Shown here piece by piece: positions 23,638 through 35,111 of a DNA stretch of 64,000 nucleotides. The notes under the pieces were generated by a model. The model had not been told where the DNA came from. It made no database searches and was given only the letters and a program-made list of their open reading frames with translations. Each line of letters opens with the position of its first letter. Position 1 is the stretch's first letter. The stretch is from positions 6,758,001 through 6,822,000 of the forward strand of contig JAJQJQ010000008.1 of the NCBI GenBank assembly GCA_028622995.1, given 5' to 3'. The position numbers and the translations under genes were made by a program. The stretch comes from Panagrolaimus kolymaensis (lineage: Eukaryota > Nematoda > Chromadorea > Rhabditida > Panagrolaimidae).

Positions 23638-25002
23638 TCAAAAGATTGATTGAGCAAAGTTTCAGATGTTAAAAACGAAAAAGGATTTTTAAAAGGAATG
23701 CTTTTTGATAAAAAAACAAAATCCAAAAAGTTTTTATGGATTAATCCATAATTTAAAGAATAAAATTAAAAATATGGAATGGCAATTGAGATCAAAATAG
23801 TTGGAAGTTGAGGCAGTTTTAAATGATAACACAAAGATCTTAGACAACGGAAAAACCTGAAAAATGAAATGGTTTTTTATTACCCATTTTTCTTTCTTTC
23901 AATCAAGAGTGGTTTGGTTTCATTCGCGAGACGACAATACATTGTATTACATAACACAACCACGCGGGACACTTTTTTATTGTCAAGTGCAATTTATTTT
24001 ATCATTTATCAAAACAAAAAAGCGAATATCGAAACAATGCCAACAAAAAAAAAATACTGTTAAAAAATAATATGAAATTTTCAAAACTAGCCGAAGAGTA
24101 AATGGAATGTAAAAGTTTTAAAGGTTGGAAAATAATGGAAGATAGGTATATCATATCGTAAGCGTTTTTAGAATCTACGCAATTTGATAAGCTTTTTCGA
24201 TGATTTAAAGAGAGTTCAAAAAAATACAAAGTTAATAATAGCTTTGTCGATTTCGTGTTTGAAAAAATTGTTTTTCTCCAATATTTTTTTAGTGACAATT
24301 GACCCTATAATTATAAAGTTCGAAGTGGTTTTTCTCACCCTCAAGAAAATTCCCACAAATTTGATTGTTGTAATCATCGCACGTGGCGGAAAAAAAGAAA
24401 GGAGATGATGATTGTTTAAACACACATTACAACACAGTCAACAACCATTGACGTTTTTTGCAGTAACATTACAGCCGCCGTTTTTGAAGATGAGAAAAAT
24501 TAAGTCTCTTAAAAAGTTTTTTTAGGGATTCCCCGAACCTTAAACTCGCTATCACATACTTTTAGTTTTAATTGATCTAGTGCAAAAAAAGTTCATGATT
24601 ATTGTAGTTTTAATAAAAAGGAGAAAAAATCGGAAGCATTATAGAAATTTTTTTATATTGTTTGAAAGTTTAAAAAGTTAGGAAAGCACGTTTTTGAAAT
24701 GAATGGAGGAGGGAGAAGATGGACGAAAAACAGATGGTTTGAAAAAATCGAATGAGAGAAGGCGCAGGAGATGATGTGTGCCATAAATTGAAAATGAGCA
24801 TTTTAAAGTTGCGTGGTTGCAAAAACAACAAAAAATGCAGACGGCTGGCTGCAAGCCAAAATTGCATGCATATGTTTCCATACTATCATCATCCCTTTGA
24901 ACTAAAAAAAATCTTGGAGTTACAATCTTGTAAGGGCTATAATCGATACAAAAAAGCAAGTTCTAAAGTATTAGCACCTTTCCATTTCGTTACCGTTGAC
25001 AG
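23638..25002. other. Upstream region of the zinc-finger gene
   Basis: AT-rich, with short spurious open frames on both strands. It may contain 5' untranslated exons and enhancers of the zinc-finger gene. The last 8 bases (24995-25002, GTTGACAG) are the left target-site duplication of the hAT element. Confidence 0.4.
24995..25002. repeat. Left target-site duplication of outer hAT element
   Basis: GTTGACAG, identical to 26368-26375. Confidence 0.92.
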
Positions 25003-26367
25003 CAGGGTTTGGCGGAATTCCGCTTCCGCATTCCGCTTTTGCGGAATTCCGCGTGTTTTTGGACTTCCGCAAATTCCGCGGAATTCCGCAAAATTTTGCA
25101 GAATTCGAAAGCGGAATTAAACAAATTTTAAAAAATATTTAACAAAAACTTTTACATTTTTTTGCGGGAGTTTGATAATAAAAAAATTCTGTGATCAAAT
25201 GCCCAAAGAAGCCTTTAAAAATAATAAAAGTGTAAACACTTTTACACTGGGAAATCAAATTTTATTTCAGTACATTGTAACGAATGAAATCAGTAGGGTA
25301 AGACAAACTTAAATTAAAAATATGTTCTTCTTTATTTTTGCGTACATGGAGAATATTTTACTTTTCTTTCATTTTTGATTTTTTTATTGCGCATTAGAAA
25401 TAAGTTAGTTTCTTACAAAATGTTTTTTGGTTCTTTTTGAAACTAATTTTGCAATCAAAAATAGCTGAAATAAATCGTTTGGCATTCTTTAAAATTTCAA
25501 AAGTGGGATATTTATGTTAAAATTGGTATAAATAATGATGATATCTATAGATGGTTAAAAGATTTAGGAATTCTTAATATCGTAAAAATATAAATAATTT
25601 TGATTGTGAAAGCGCGACATGCTTTTAGATGTAAAAACAAACCTTTTTGGTGCTATAAGAAAAAATATTGTGGCTAAACTTATCCTTAGTTCATTAATAC
25701 ATTATCTTTGCATGCTACCAGTGTTGTCGAATATTCGAAAACCTTCGAATATCGAATTCGAATATTCGATTCGATTCGAAAATTTTCGAATAATCGAATC
25801 GAATCGAATATTCGAAATTCGAAACCTTCGAATTTCGGGTTCGAATATTCGAAATATTCGGTTTTCGAATCGAATATTCGTTCGATATTCGATTCGATTA
25901 TTCGATATTCGACAACACTGCATGCTACCCATATTAAAGAAATTTTTTAATCAAAATTGATCTTTTTCCCGGCAACATTAAAGTAAAGAAGCTCTTTATC
26001 GCACTTTTTTACTCTAAAGTCCCCATTTTTCAAGGTCAAAATTTGCATTAATAAAGCATGCAACAGTCTCAAAGAATCTTTTAGCTTTTGATTATCGTCA
26101 TATAGAAAAAATAAAATTTATCCACTTTGGATACAAAGGATTTGATACAGACACATACAATATTAAAATCGTTACCGTGGACTATAATGGAAAAAAAATG
26201 TATGTATAATAACAAAAAAATTTTTTTGGTAATTCCGCTTCCGCATTCCGCTTTTGCGGAATTCCGCCTTTTTTTTACTTCCGCTTCCGCTTCCGCTTTT
26301 GCGGAAGTGAATTTTATAATTCCGCCTTCCGCGGAAGCGGAATTTTTTTCAATTCCGCCAAACCCTG
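25003..26367. mobile_element. Non-autonomous hAT element (1365 bp) with 8-bp target duplication
   Basis: The left end reads CAGGGTTTGGCGGAATTCCGC. The reverse complement of the right end reads CAGGGTTTGGCGGAATTG. This gives a 17-bp perfect terminal inverted repeat beginning CAGGG, as in hAT elements. It is flanked on both sides by the identical octamer GTTGACAG (24995-25002 and 26368-26375); 8-bp duplications are the hAT hallmark. About 100 bp inside each end lies a dense field of TTCCGC/GCGGAA motifs and GCGGAATTCCGC palindromes, probably subterminal transposase-binding sites. No transposase frame is present, so mobility would depend on a transposase supplied elsewhere. The element is interrupted by a second one at 25719-25920. 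Confidence 0.93.
25719..25920. mobile_element. Nested palindromic hAT-like MITE (202 bp)
   Basis: The left end is CAGTGTTGTCGAATATTCG and the right end, reverse-complemented, is CAGTGTTGTCGAATATCG. These are CAG-type hAT termini, different from the outer element's. The octamer CATGCTAC flanks both sides (25711-25718 and 25921-25928). Almost the whole interior is permutations of ATTCGAAT and TCGAATCGA, so the element can fold into long hairpins. It has no coding capacity. It inserted after the outer element, since its target duplication lies inside that element. Confidence 0.92.
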
Positions 26368-26375
26368 GTTGACAG
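26368..26375. repeat. Right target-site duplication of outer hAT element
   Basis: GTTGACAG, identical to 24995-25002. The perfect match suggests a fairly recent insertion. Confidence 0.92.
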
Positions 26376-29300
26376 ACTTTCGAGAAAAGAGAAAAAAAAT
26401 GTTGCGGACAATACTTACTCGTCAAAAGCTTTCCCATTTTTTTTGTTGCTATATTTTTCAAAAAAGCCATTGCCGCAGCTATCATCGCTATATATTTTTC
26501 TTCTCCGATACTCTTGATATCTGTCAACGATGACAAAGACTATGTGAAAAAAGAATCGGCAGCCGCAGGGACAGGAATAACAACTGTTGTCCGACGACCA
26601 TCGTAGTTGAGAAATGCCAAAATGAACAAGTCTTGACTTTTTTTCCACAATCTCTTTGAAAGAAAGGAAAAATGAACGGAATGAATGAATAAAAAGGTAA
26701 GAAAACAGAATAGGTGGTAGCAGAGGTAAGATATAAATGGCTTCCTGCCTTAACTTGACATTAACGATGCCAATGAAGGTTCATGAAAAAAGAAGGAGAA
26801 ACAATGAAATGTATCAAGTTTTATTTTTATGTAAAAATATATATTAGATGGTTATTAAATTCAAGACTATGTATACAATAGCTTGTACCAATGCATTTTT
26901 ATGATGGAAGGAAATTCAAATGACAGCAATTAATAAATGAACTTTTACTATTAGAACTAATTATGCCTTCAGTTTTGTAACAACCTACGATTGCATAATA
27001 TCCAAGTAACAAATACTTTAGTTGAAAAAATAAAAGTAAATTGTGCTAAAAAGCAGCCGTCCTAACTAAGAAAAACCAAAGTATACTTTTTTCTTCTTCA
27101 AAAAGTAAAGTTTCGATCAAAGCTCATCATATTTTTTTCTCATTTTGCTTGCGATCGCATCCAAAAATTTATAAACTAAAAAAAAGAAATTGAATTTAAA
27201 AAGATCGCCACCTTCAAATCAGCTTGCTTTATGTCTCGTCGCCGTTCGAATTGCTGCATTGGAAAAAAAAACGCAGGTCAATAAAAAAAATCGCCGCCGC
27301 TGGCAAAATTTTCTGTTTTCAAAAAAAGAGATATGAATGAAATTTTTTTCTTGAACACATTAATCTTAAAAATGGTGGCCATTTTTTGCTGTTTCAGAGA
27401 CATTTTTTTATAGCAATGAAAAAAATAAATACGTTTGCAAAATGAAAAAAAAAGAAAGCCAATAAACGATTGCATAGTTTTTGAATGCTACTACTCGTTC
27501 ACTTGAATGAATAGTAGTAGTGTCTTGAAGAAAGGTAAAACAAAAAAAGGCAAGTGAAGAAGGAAGGAGGAAGAAGAATGAAAGGGTTAATCACGTTAAA
27601 ACGATTTTCAAAATTTCACGTTAATGCGTTGTTGTTGCAATATGGGAGAAAGCGAGGGATAATACTTCGATGAAAAACAAGTGAAATAAGTCAAAAAGTA
27701 TTTAGCATGGAGAGATCAATTAATATATAGATCGGATTTTGTCTGGATTATTTTGTAAAATAATTAAAAGGTCTTTAAGTATTGAGAATGTAGACTATGA
27801 CCGCGCTATTTCCTAATAAAGTCTTTGTTTTTTTTAATGCTAGACTCTACAGTAATCATTCTTTTCAACTAACAAAAAATTCTCGAAACACCCGCAAACC
27901 CAATCATTTTTTACCACCTTCTTTTTTTTTCAAACATTCACGAAAAAAGAAAGAAAAGATCAAAGTAATTCAAGCATTGTTGTTACTTCCCGAAAAAAAG
28001 CAACCCATCGTTTTTTTTACAAAAGAACGCTTTTTTTGCCTTCCCTGTTTTTTTATTTCATTCGCCACTCCTCCCATCGCCATCAAAAAAAAAGTATGAA
28101 AAACCACAACAAAACCATCGGGGAAAAAATAAATGGTTATCACCGGTGAGCATCGACCTTTTTTTCTAATTCTCATTGAATGAGGAAACAGACGCCTTCT
28201 TTTCATTTGCTTGCTTTCTTGGGACTCAATGCTTTTTTATGATTTACGATTTTATTGCCATCGGAAGGGAAGAAGTTCAACTCAATTTGTCGATGTGGAG
28301 TAGCAAGAGAAATAATAACCATATAAATAAAAGTGGAGTCGTTCACTCGCGCAATATGCTAATATCTCCATTTTTTTTAACGATGATGCAAAGTGATTTT
28401 AGTTTTTTTGATTGAACAACCAACAACTGAGATAGAAGAAACACGAAAGAGAGTGCCTTAAACTAACACCATTTTAAAAGGGACAAAATATATAAGCTTC
28501 TTTCTTATTTTTCACATTCAAAGTTAATGTATTTCTTTTTTTTATATCGGCTACTTCTTTTTATTTTCTTGTAAAACAAAAAGCGAAAGAAAAAACAAAG
28601 AATAAAAGCAATAAAATTTGCGCGAAACTTTTATTTCATTTTTATTTTTAGTGCCATTTTCTACCACCGCCATTTAACTTATTTACTAGCAGTTGCTGTT
28701 TTGTGAAATATTTTATTTATTTATTTAAATTTTCTTTGATTTCGCGCTTTTTTCAAAAACAAAAAATGTTGCCGAGAGAGATTGGAGGAGGACAAAGGAA
28801 ATGAAATATTGATGGAAGAGTTTTTGGAACGCTTCCTCCCTCTTTCTATCTATCTCGTTCAATACCTTCTCGGATTGGTGATGGCTTGCTTAATGAAGGA
28901 TGGATATCATCAATGACTCGAACACACCAATTGTCAATCTAGGTCTCATCGATTGTCCATTCTTTGCTATATATTTTTTTGGATCCTTGCAGCGGATTAA
29001 AGGTTCTATCTATATCAGTCGACTGGTGGAGATCAGATTAATAATAACAAATCGAGAAAAACATAGCAAAAAAATCGAGAAAAAAATATGCAACAGAAAA
29101 GGTAAACATCGGGAGAAAAAAAAAAAGAAGACAATTCTTCCAAAAACAAAAAATGAAATGGTACGGTAGAAAGAAGAAGAAAAGAAGTTTTGATTTTCAA
29201 CAAAAAAATAATTTCAATCTGAGGCAAAGAAGGATTTTAAAAATGAAAAGTTTTTAGAAAAATGGATGAAAAAATCGCTACAGAAATAAAAGTTGAAAAA

Positions 29301-32300
29301 TTGCAACGTAATGATTTGAAGAGCAACAATAACGATGACGAGCTCATCAAAAAAAAAGTTTTAAAGGATGCCTACAATGTGGGAAGGTGAAAAGTTGGAA
29401 GGTGGAAGAATAACTCTCAAGTTTGAAAATAAATAAAATAAAAAAGTTTAAAGAACGTAGTGTACAGAAGAAGCAAAAAAATATGTATAAAGAGAAAGTT
29501 GGAAATAGAAAAGCAAAAATGATTTCTTACATAATAAAAAAGAGTCAAGCTTCATGCTTACACATATTTTAAAAATTAAAAAAAGCTACTGAGAAATATT
29601 CCATGGTTAAGTATTTAAAACATTTGAAAGGAAGGAATTTCCATAGTTTGAATTATTTTTAGTTCATTGACTCGTAGTCTCAAGTTAATTTTCATATTTC
29701 GAATCATCATGCGTTCAATTTTTATTTTTTACTAATATGCTTTTTACTAATTGTAAACCTCAACTTTTAAATAATGCTTTCTTAATTTTAATACTAATAA
29801 ACCTCTTTCGCTATTTTCTTATTTTTCTTTAACATTTTTTTTATTTTGGCAGACGTTATTATATTATCACTTCCTCGAGAAATGAAAACCACACGAGTTT
29901 GAACCGGTTTTTTAAATATTATTTTTTTAACCTTACTTCACATTGTTATTATCAAAGAAAAAAAAGTTCACATAGAAAATCATTGTCTTTAGTTTTTTTA
30001 GAGAGTTCATTTTTCAAAAAAAGAAAAACTCATTACTCTTATTATTATTTAATCAGTTGGGGAAAAACGTTGAAATAGCCATAATTTTTTCTCGCCGCCA
30101 TCATGTTTGTTTTGATTACAAAATTCAAGAAAAAGAAAAAAAAGAAAGTGGGTACATCAGAAGAAAAAAAGATTTGATGAAAGTTGGAGTTAAAATAATG
30201 ATAACAAAACAAACAGCCTTGAAATCATGTCAAAAATATGTATATATTTGGTGACAGTATATCAATAGACTGAAGTATAAAAAAGGATGTTCAAAAGCGT
30301 GAATTGTAAAAGAGAATGAAAAATATTCTGACGACTTTTAAGAAATTTGGTGAAAAAAGACTCATGTTTTTTTAAACTAAAGGGGGAAATTTTTAAATAA
30401 TAGTTTTTATTAAAAATGACTAAAAGCAAAGTTACACTAATCAAGCCATAAGCCAAAACACTTGCTGGATTACTACCATTGAAAAAAAGAATAAGAATTT
30501 CATTTTTGGAAATCAAAAGTTAGCGCTTATTTTGATACAGTATCATATTATTCTTAATCGGCATCCCGTTTTTTAGTTATGATCGCTTATTTGTTTTTCA
30601 TGAACAGATACAATCCAAGAATAACAAACGAACCCCAAAAAGCTATTCTTCCTTTTGTTTGAAACAAATAAGAAAGAGGCTGTTGATCGCATATTCTGAT
30701 CATCAAAACATTTATTTTTCTACTAAGCCTTTTGTAAAAGAGAGAGAAAAAATATATGAAGAAACACAGTGATTGTTTTTAGAATTTAGCAAATAAAAAC
30801 GAGAAAAAAAAAAGAAAAGACACAAAAACGACGATTCGATGATTGTGAATGTGTGGATTGGCATTGCAAAAAAGTGGGAAAGAAGCAAAAAAAGAAAAAT
30901 CAAAAACATTGACGCTATGAATAGTAATTTTTTATTTGGCTCTTTCTGAAGAAGAAGAAAAACCATTTTGCACAAAAGTTCAAACTCATTAATTCATTTT
31001 TAAAATGCCACATTCAATTTTAATTTTGGAAGTTTTTTTGCCATTTGAAGGGCAGCTGAAAAAAATAAAAAACAAAAGACACCCGCATTTATAATATAAC
31101 CTTGATGATTTGATTTGATGGTGCCAATTTCTAATTGGGATTGGCTGGCTGCTGCGCTGTTGTCAATTGATGATGGCGTTTGTTATCGCCAGCCGCAATC
31201 TGTTTTGAGAGAGATATTTTTTTTTTTGCATAATGTTTTTTTAAATGAATTCAAAAATGTGAAAAGAAGAAACAACTCTGCTTTGGCTCTCGACCTTCTT
31301 TGCCCTCATCTTAATAAAAAGTTTTGAATCGCAAAAAATTTTGATGATGAAGCGATTGATCAAAAAATATCGGCGGTGATTGATGGAATAAAACTTTTTT
31401 TATACCTTTGGTTTTTCTATTTTGACGCATTGTTTCCTCGTGAAAAAAAAGTCCATATTTGAGACAAAAATAAGAAGAAGAAAAACAAAAGATGGGGAAA
31501 AAAATAGAAGTTAAAAAGTTTAATTGACGATATAATCAAAATGAAAAGCTTCCAAAATAAAAAACTGCCACAAAAAAAAGAAAATAACAACAAGAAAAAT
31601 GTTATTTCCATTCTTAAAACAAGTGGTACAGTAACCTCCATTTCCCGGCATTCTATTTTCCAATGTCCTCATCAACACAACAAGAAAAAACTTCATAGAA
31701 TAATGAATCAAAAGAAACATTTCCGCTAAAAGAAAAAAAATGTCACTCAAATATAACAAAAAAAAGTTAAAAAGCCTTTTAAGTTTTTTAGTTGATCAGA
31801 GGAAACGATAATCTAGAGAGTTCGTAAACTTGGTGAATTACGTAAGCACGATTTAGATAAGGCGGATACCATTTTGAAGCCAGAAAAAGAGGCACGCGAC
31901 CATAACAACAAAAAGAAATGTGCGCGCGTGTGCCGAAAAGGATTTGTGATTATTATGCAACTTAATCGAGACAAGGTTACTAAAGGACGACGAAGACACT
32001 GACAACAGTTGGTCGAAAGCATGGGCTCGTTGGTTGGTCTGGCGATTAACGGAAATGCAAAGAAAAAAAAAAATAAACGAGGACAACTCTTTATTGAAGA
32101 TCAAAGATAAATGACAGAAAATACCGATGGTCAGGCATATGGTAAATATTCAAAATAATGTAAAAGATAAATCTTTTAAAAAACCAACTCGATCGATAAC
32201 TTTGGAATTTTTCGTAAAATAAAAATTAACTCAAGCTTGAATCTCATTACCAATAACATAAGTAAGCGTTTTGCCTAACCACCGTAACTTCCAACTAAAC

Positions 32301-32938
32301 TTCTTCCCTTTATTTTTTTAGTTTTGTTCTTCGAAAAAAAAGTATATTCTTCGTTATTGTTTCAGCTTAAAAATATTGTTGCGAATTTTTCAAGTCCAAA
32401 AATGAAAGATAAGGTTGCGCAAGTTTTTTCTTTCAAATCTTGAACACAAAATCTTGTCCGCACGCTCTTCCACTTCAGTCTTCTTCTCATCATCAGCTTT
32501 CGTAAAAGCAGGCGGTGATGAATAAGCTAGCCACAGCAGCAAAAACCTACGGCGTTTTTAGTCTTCTTTTCCTAAATAATAATGATCATCGCTTCTCAAA
32601 ATATGTTTGTTGGTGATGATGAAGATCATAATTATTAATGTGCGCGGAAACCTCCTTATTGACACTAACTTTAAAAAGCTTTAAAGCTTTTTTAAACAAC
32701 TTATCTTCTTCATCTTGTTATATATTATGGAGGTGAAAAAGTTTCAAAGTTTGAAGGAGAAAAAAGAGGATTCGTGTCAAAGCTATAGCTGCTCCTTTAA
32801 AAAAGTTGGTGAGACTAAACTGACAGACAATCTTCGAGTTTTGCAACAACAAAAAATTGTTTTTTTCAAAAATAAAATTCTAAAACATTTGTTTAAAGCA
32901 AAAAGGATATAAAAAATATTTTATCGATGAATCATTCA
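26376..32938. other. Long gene-poor region
   Basis: AT-rich with very many A and T runs. All open frames are short and lack splice logic, codon bias or family resemblance. A 34-nt hairpin (CTACTACT paired with AGTAGTAG) sits near 27487-27520. At 26405-26560 (minus strand) a protein-like stretch ends in a strong GTAAGTATT donor and could be an untested 5' exon of the zinc-finger gene. The region separates the divergently lying zinc-finger promoter from the 3' end of the nuclear-receptor gene. Confidence 0.45.
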
Positions 32939-34812
32939 TCATTCGTCAAAAAGTTTTGAAAAATAAATATCACATTGAAAAACATCAAAAAGTTGAGAAA
33001 GAACTGCATCCTCATTAGTTTTATCTATGGCTTTCTAAAATCAAAGATTGTTTTATGGAAGAAACAGAAACAACTAACTTCAACAGCAGAAATAATTTCC
33101 ATTAATTCTGTGAGCCGCGGAGCGTAACAAAAAAGCTTTTTATCGTTAATGAAATAATTATGAAGTGATTGTAAAAGTTCAGCTTTGGCTTTTTCAGGCA
33201 TATCTGAAGCTACTGGAGTATCTGAAAAAAAAAAGTATATCATAAAAAATTGGAAGTTTAAATAAAGCTTTGATTTGAACTTACTATCACATTTCCAAAT
33301 AATCAAACCCATCATTGTCAAATATTCAAATTCGCTTGGTTGAAGTCTCTTCAGTGGACGAACAACTTGTTCGTAAATTGCTTTAATCGATGGTGAAAAT
33401 AATCGTTGAATTTCATCACTTGGCAAATTTTTTGTCTCATTTTCAGTGCATTTTACTTGATAAACATCAAATGCCTAAATTTTTATTGAATTTTAATTCC
33501 AAACAAATATTGCTTTTTTACTTTATAATTATAAATAATCACACGAGTATCAGCTTCATCAAATCCCAACAATGAAGCCGTTTCATAAGCACGATCGAGA
33601 AGCATTAAAGAACGCCAGTTTCGTTTAAATAAATGCAACTAAAATCAAACTTTTGTAAGTCGGTATTTTAATTATTGGAGCAAACCTTTTTCTCAGTTTC
33701 AAGATCAGAAAAATATTTAATTTCTGCACAAAATTCAGCCAAAAACATTAGTTGCATTTTACAAGATTTAACATGCTCGAAAGCACTAAATACGGTTACA
33801 TTGGTAACAATAGGAGTTTGGCCTAAATAGAAATATTTTAATTTTGTACACGGACAACAGACGTTAATTGACTCCTGAATTGAATGCTAAAAAAGAAAAT
33901 GCATAATTTTACCTGCTTCAAAAATATCCTTTAATGAATTCTCCTCCGTGTTTGTAGCCCTTTGACAAAGTTTACGCTTTTCAATCATTCTTCGATAAGC
34001 ATCTTGCATCGATGTAATTAAAGTTGTGGATGAGCCATGAGTTGTCTATAAAATTTCACACTTAAATCGCTTTCAAACAAAATTAATTAATCGTTACTCT
34101 ATTAAAAATGCTTGCCATAGCTTGATGGCAAATATTCGCTTCATTATTGGAACTTATAATAACGCTATTTCGATCTTGAAAAGTGGAAATTAAATTAAAG
34201 TTTGGTTGAATTGCTGGAATATCCGTGATTGAAAAAGACGATGTTGATGAATTTGAAGAAGCTTGTGGTAGACTTGTTGCAGGGAAGGAATCTGTTTTAA
34301 TTGCAGGTAATGGGTCAAAACGGTTTAATTGGACATCTAAAAAAATAATTTCCATTTTCTAAACTCTCCATATTGCTGAAGCTAATATAACTATCAAAGC
34401 CTTACTTTCAGGTCGCATTTGAACTTTCAAACATTTTTCATAGCGGCAAAACCGACACAAACAACGTAATTCTAAATTTCAATATTTCAAAATATGTACT
34501 TCTGAGAACTTTTAAAATTGCATACCTTTATTGATGGCACATTGTTTATTTCCTCGACAGGTGTATCTGAAAATCCTTAAATCTTAAGTATTCCTATCTC
34601 AAAATTATTTACCGTAATTTTAAGGCCACAGTTCTTCTAAAAAATGCAGCACATGCACGACATGATTCAGCTCCAAAATGGCTTCCTACATCAATAAAAC
34701 AAGCGTTTTACTTTAATTCTACAAATTATTAATTTTTTTTACCATTGCTTTGTCCGCCGCAAACCGCACAAATCATATTCAAATAGATTTGCTCATTATT
34801 TTCCGAAGCCAT
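32939..34812 (-). CDS. Nuclear hormone receptor (DBD + ligand-binding domain)
   Basis: Minus strand, about 11 exons. Verified ones include 34743-34812, 34613-34685, 34526-34566, 34406-34471 and 34098-34336. The DNA-binding domain starts at residue 15. Finger 1 has CAVCGG, then SHFGAESCRACAAFFRR. Finger 2 has CRGNKQCAINKELRCLCRFC, then RYEKCLKVQM. The hinge is Ser/Thr/Pro-rich. The ligand-binding domain runs to the C-terminus, with RNWRSLMLLDRAYETASLLG and RPLKRLQPSEFEYLTMMGLI. It ends LFDVFQCDIYFSKLFDE, in the position of helix 12/AF-2. The P-box region (CRACAAFFRR) is the form typical of the supplementary receptors expanded in nematodes. Role: ligand- or cofactor-regulated transcription factor; target and ligand unknown. 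Its start lies 300 bp downstream of the MET-2 stop on the same strand. Confidence 0.9.
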
Positions 34813-35111
34813 TTTTTCAATCAAGCACAAGACAGAAAATGAATGAAGCAAAGACAAAAAAATGAATTCCACTAGTTCGTTTGCTTCACTGATAAAAGTT
34901 TTTTTTTCATCGTTTATCGTTGAGGACGCTTCGAACTTTCTTTTTATGCTTTTTTATCGATGATTTAAACCCGTAAATAGGCAGAACAAAATGGAAACAT
35001 TGTGATTGTATTGAATCCCAACTAGCATTAGTTTTAATTTTAAAGAATAAAGTTTATCAACATAAAAAAAATATACATAATTTACAAAGAAAAAAAAACA
35101 AAAGAATAAAA

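Noticed and set aside
23864..24425. Several short frames upstream of the zinc-finger gene
   Set aside because: Overlapping frames on both strands with no coding signal.
25619..25960. Ile/Glu/Asn/Ser/Phe-rich repeat 'protein' frames on both strands
   Set aside because: They are translations of the palindromic MITE and hAT sequence, not genes.
26081..26648. Minus-strand frames rich in Ala/Glu/Lys
   Set aside because: Half of the frame is the hAT subterminal repeat. The part right of 26376 might be an exon but has no supported partner.
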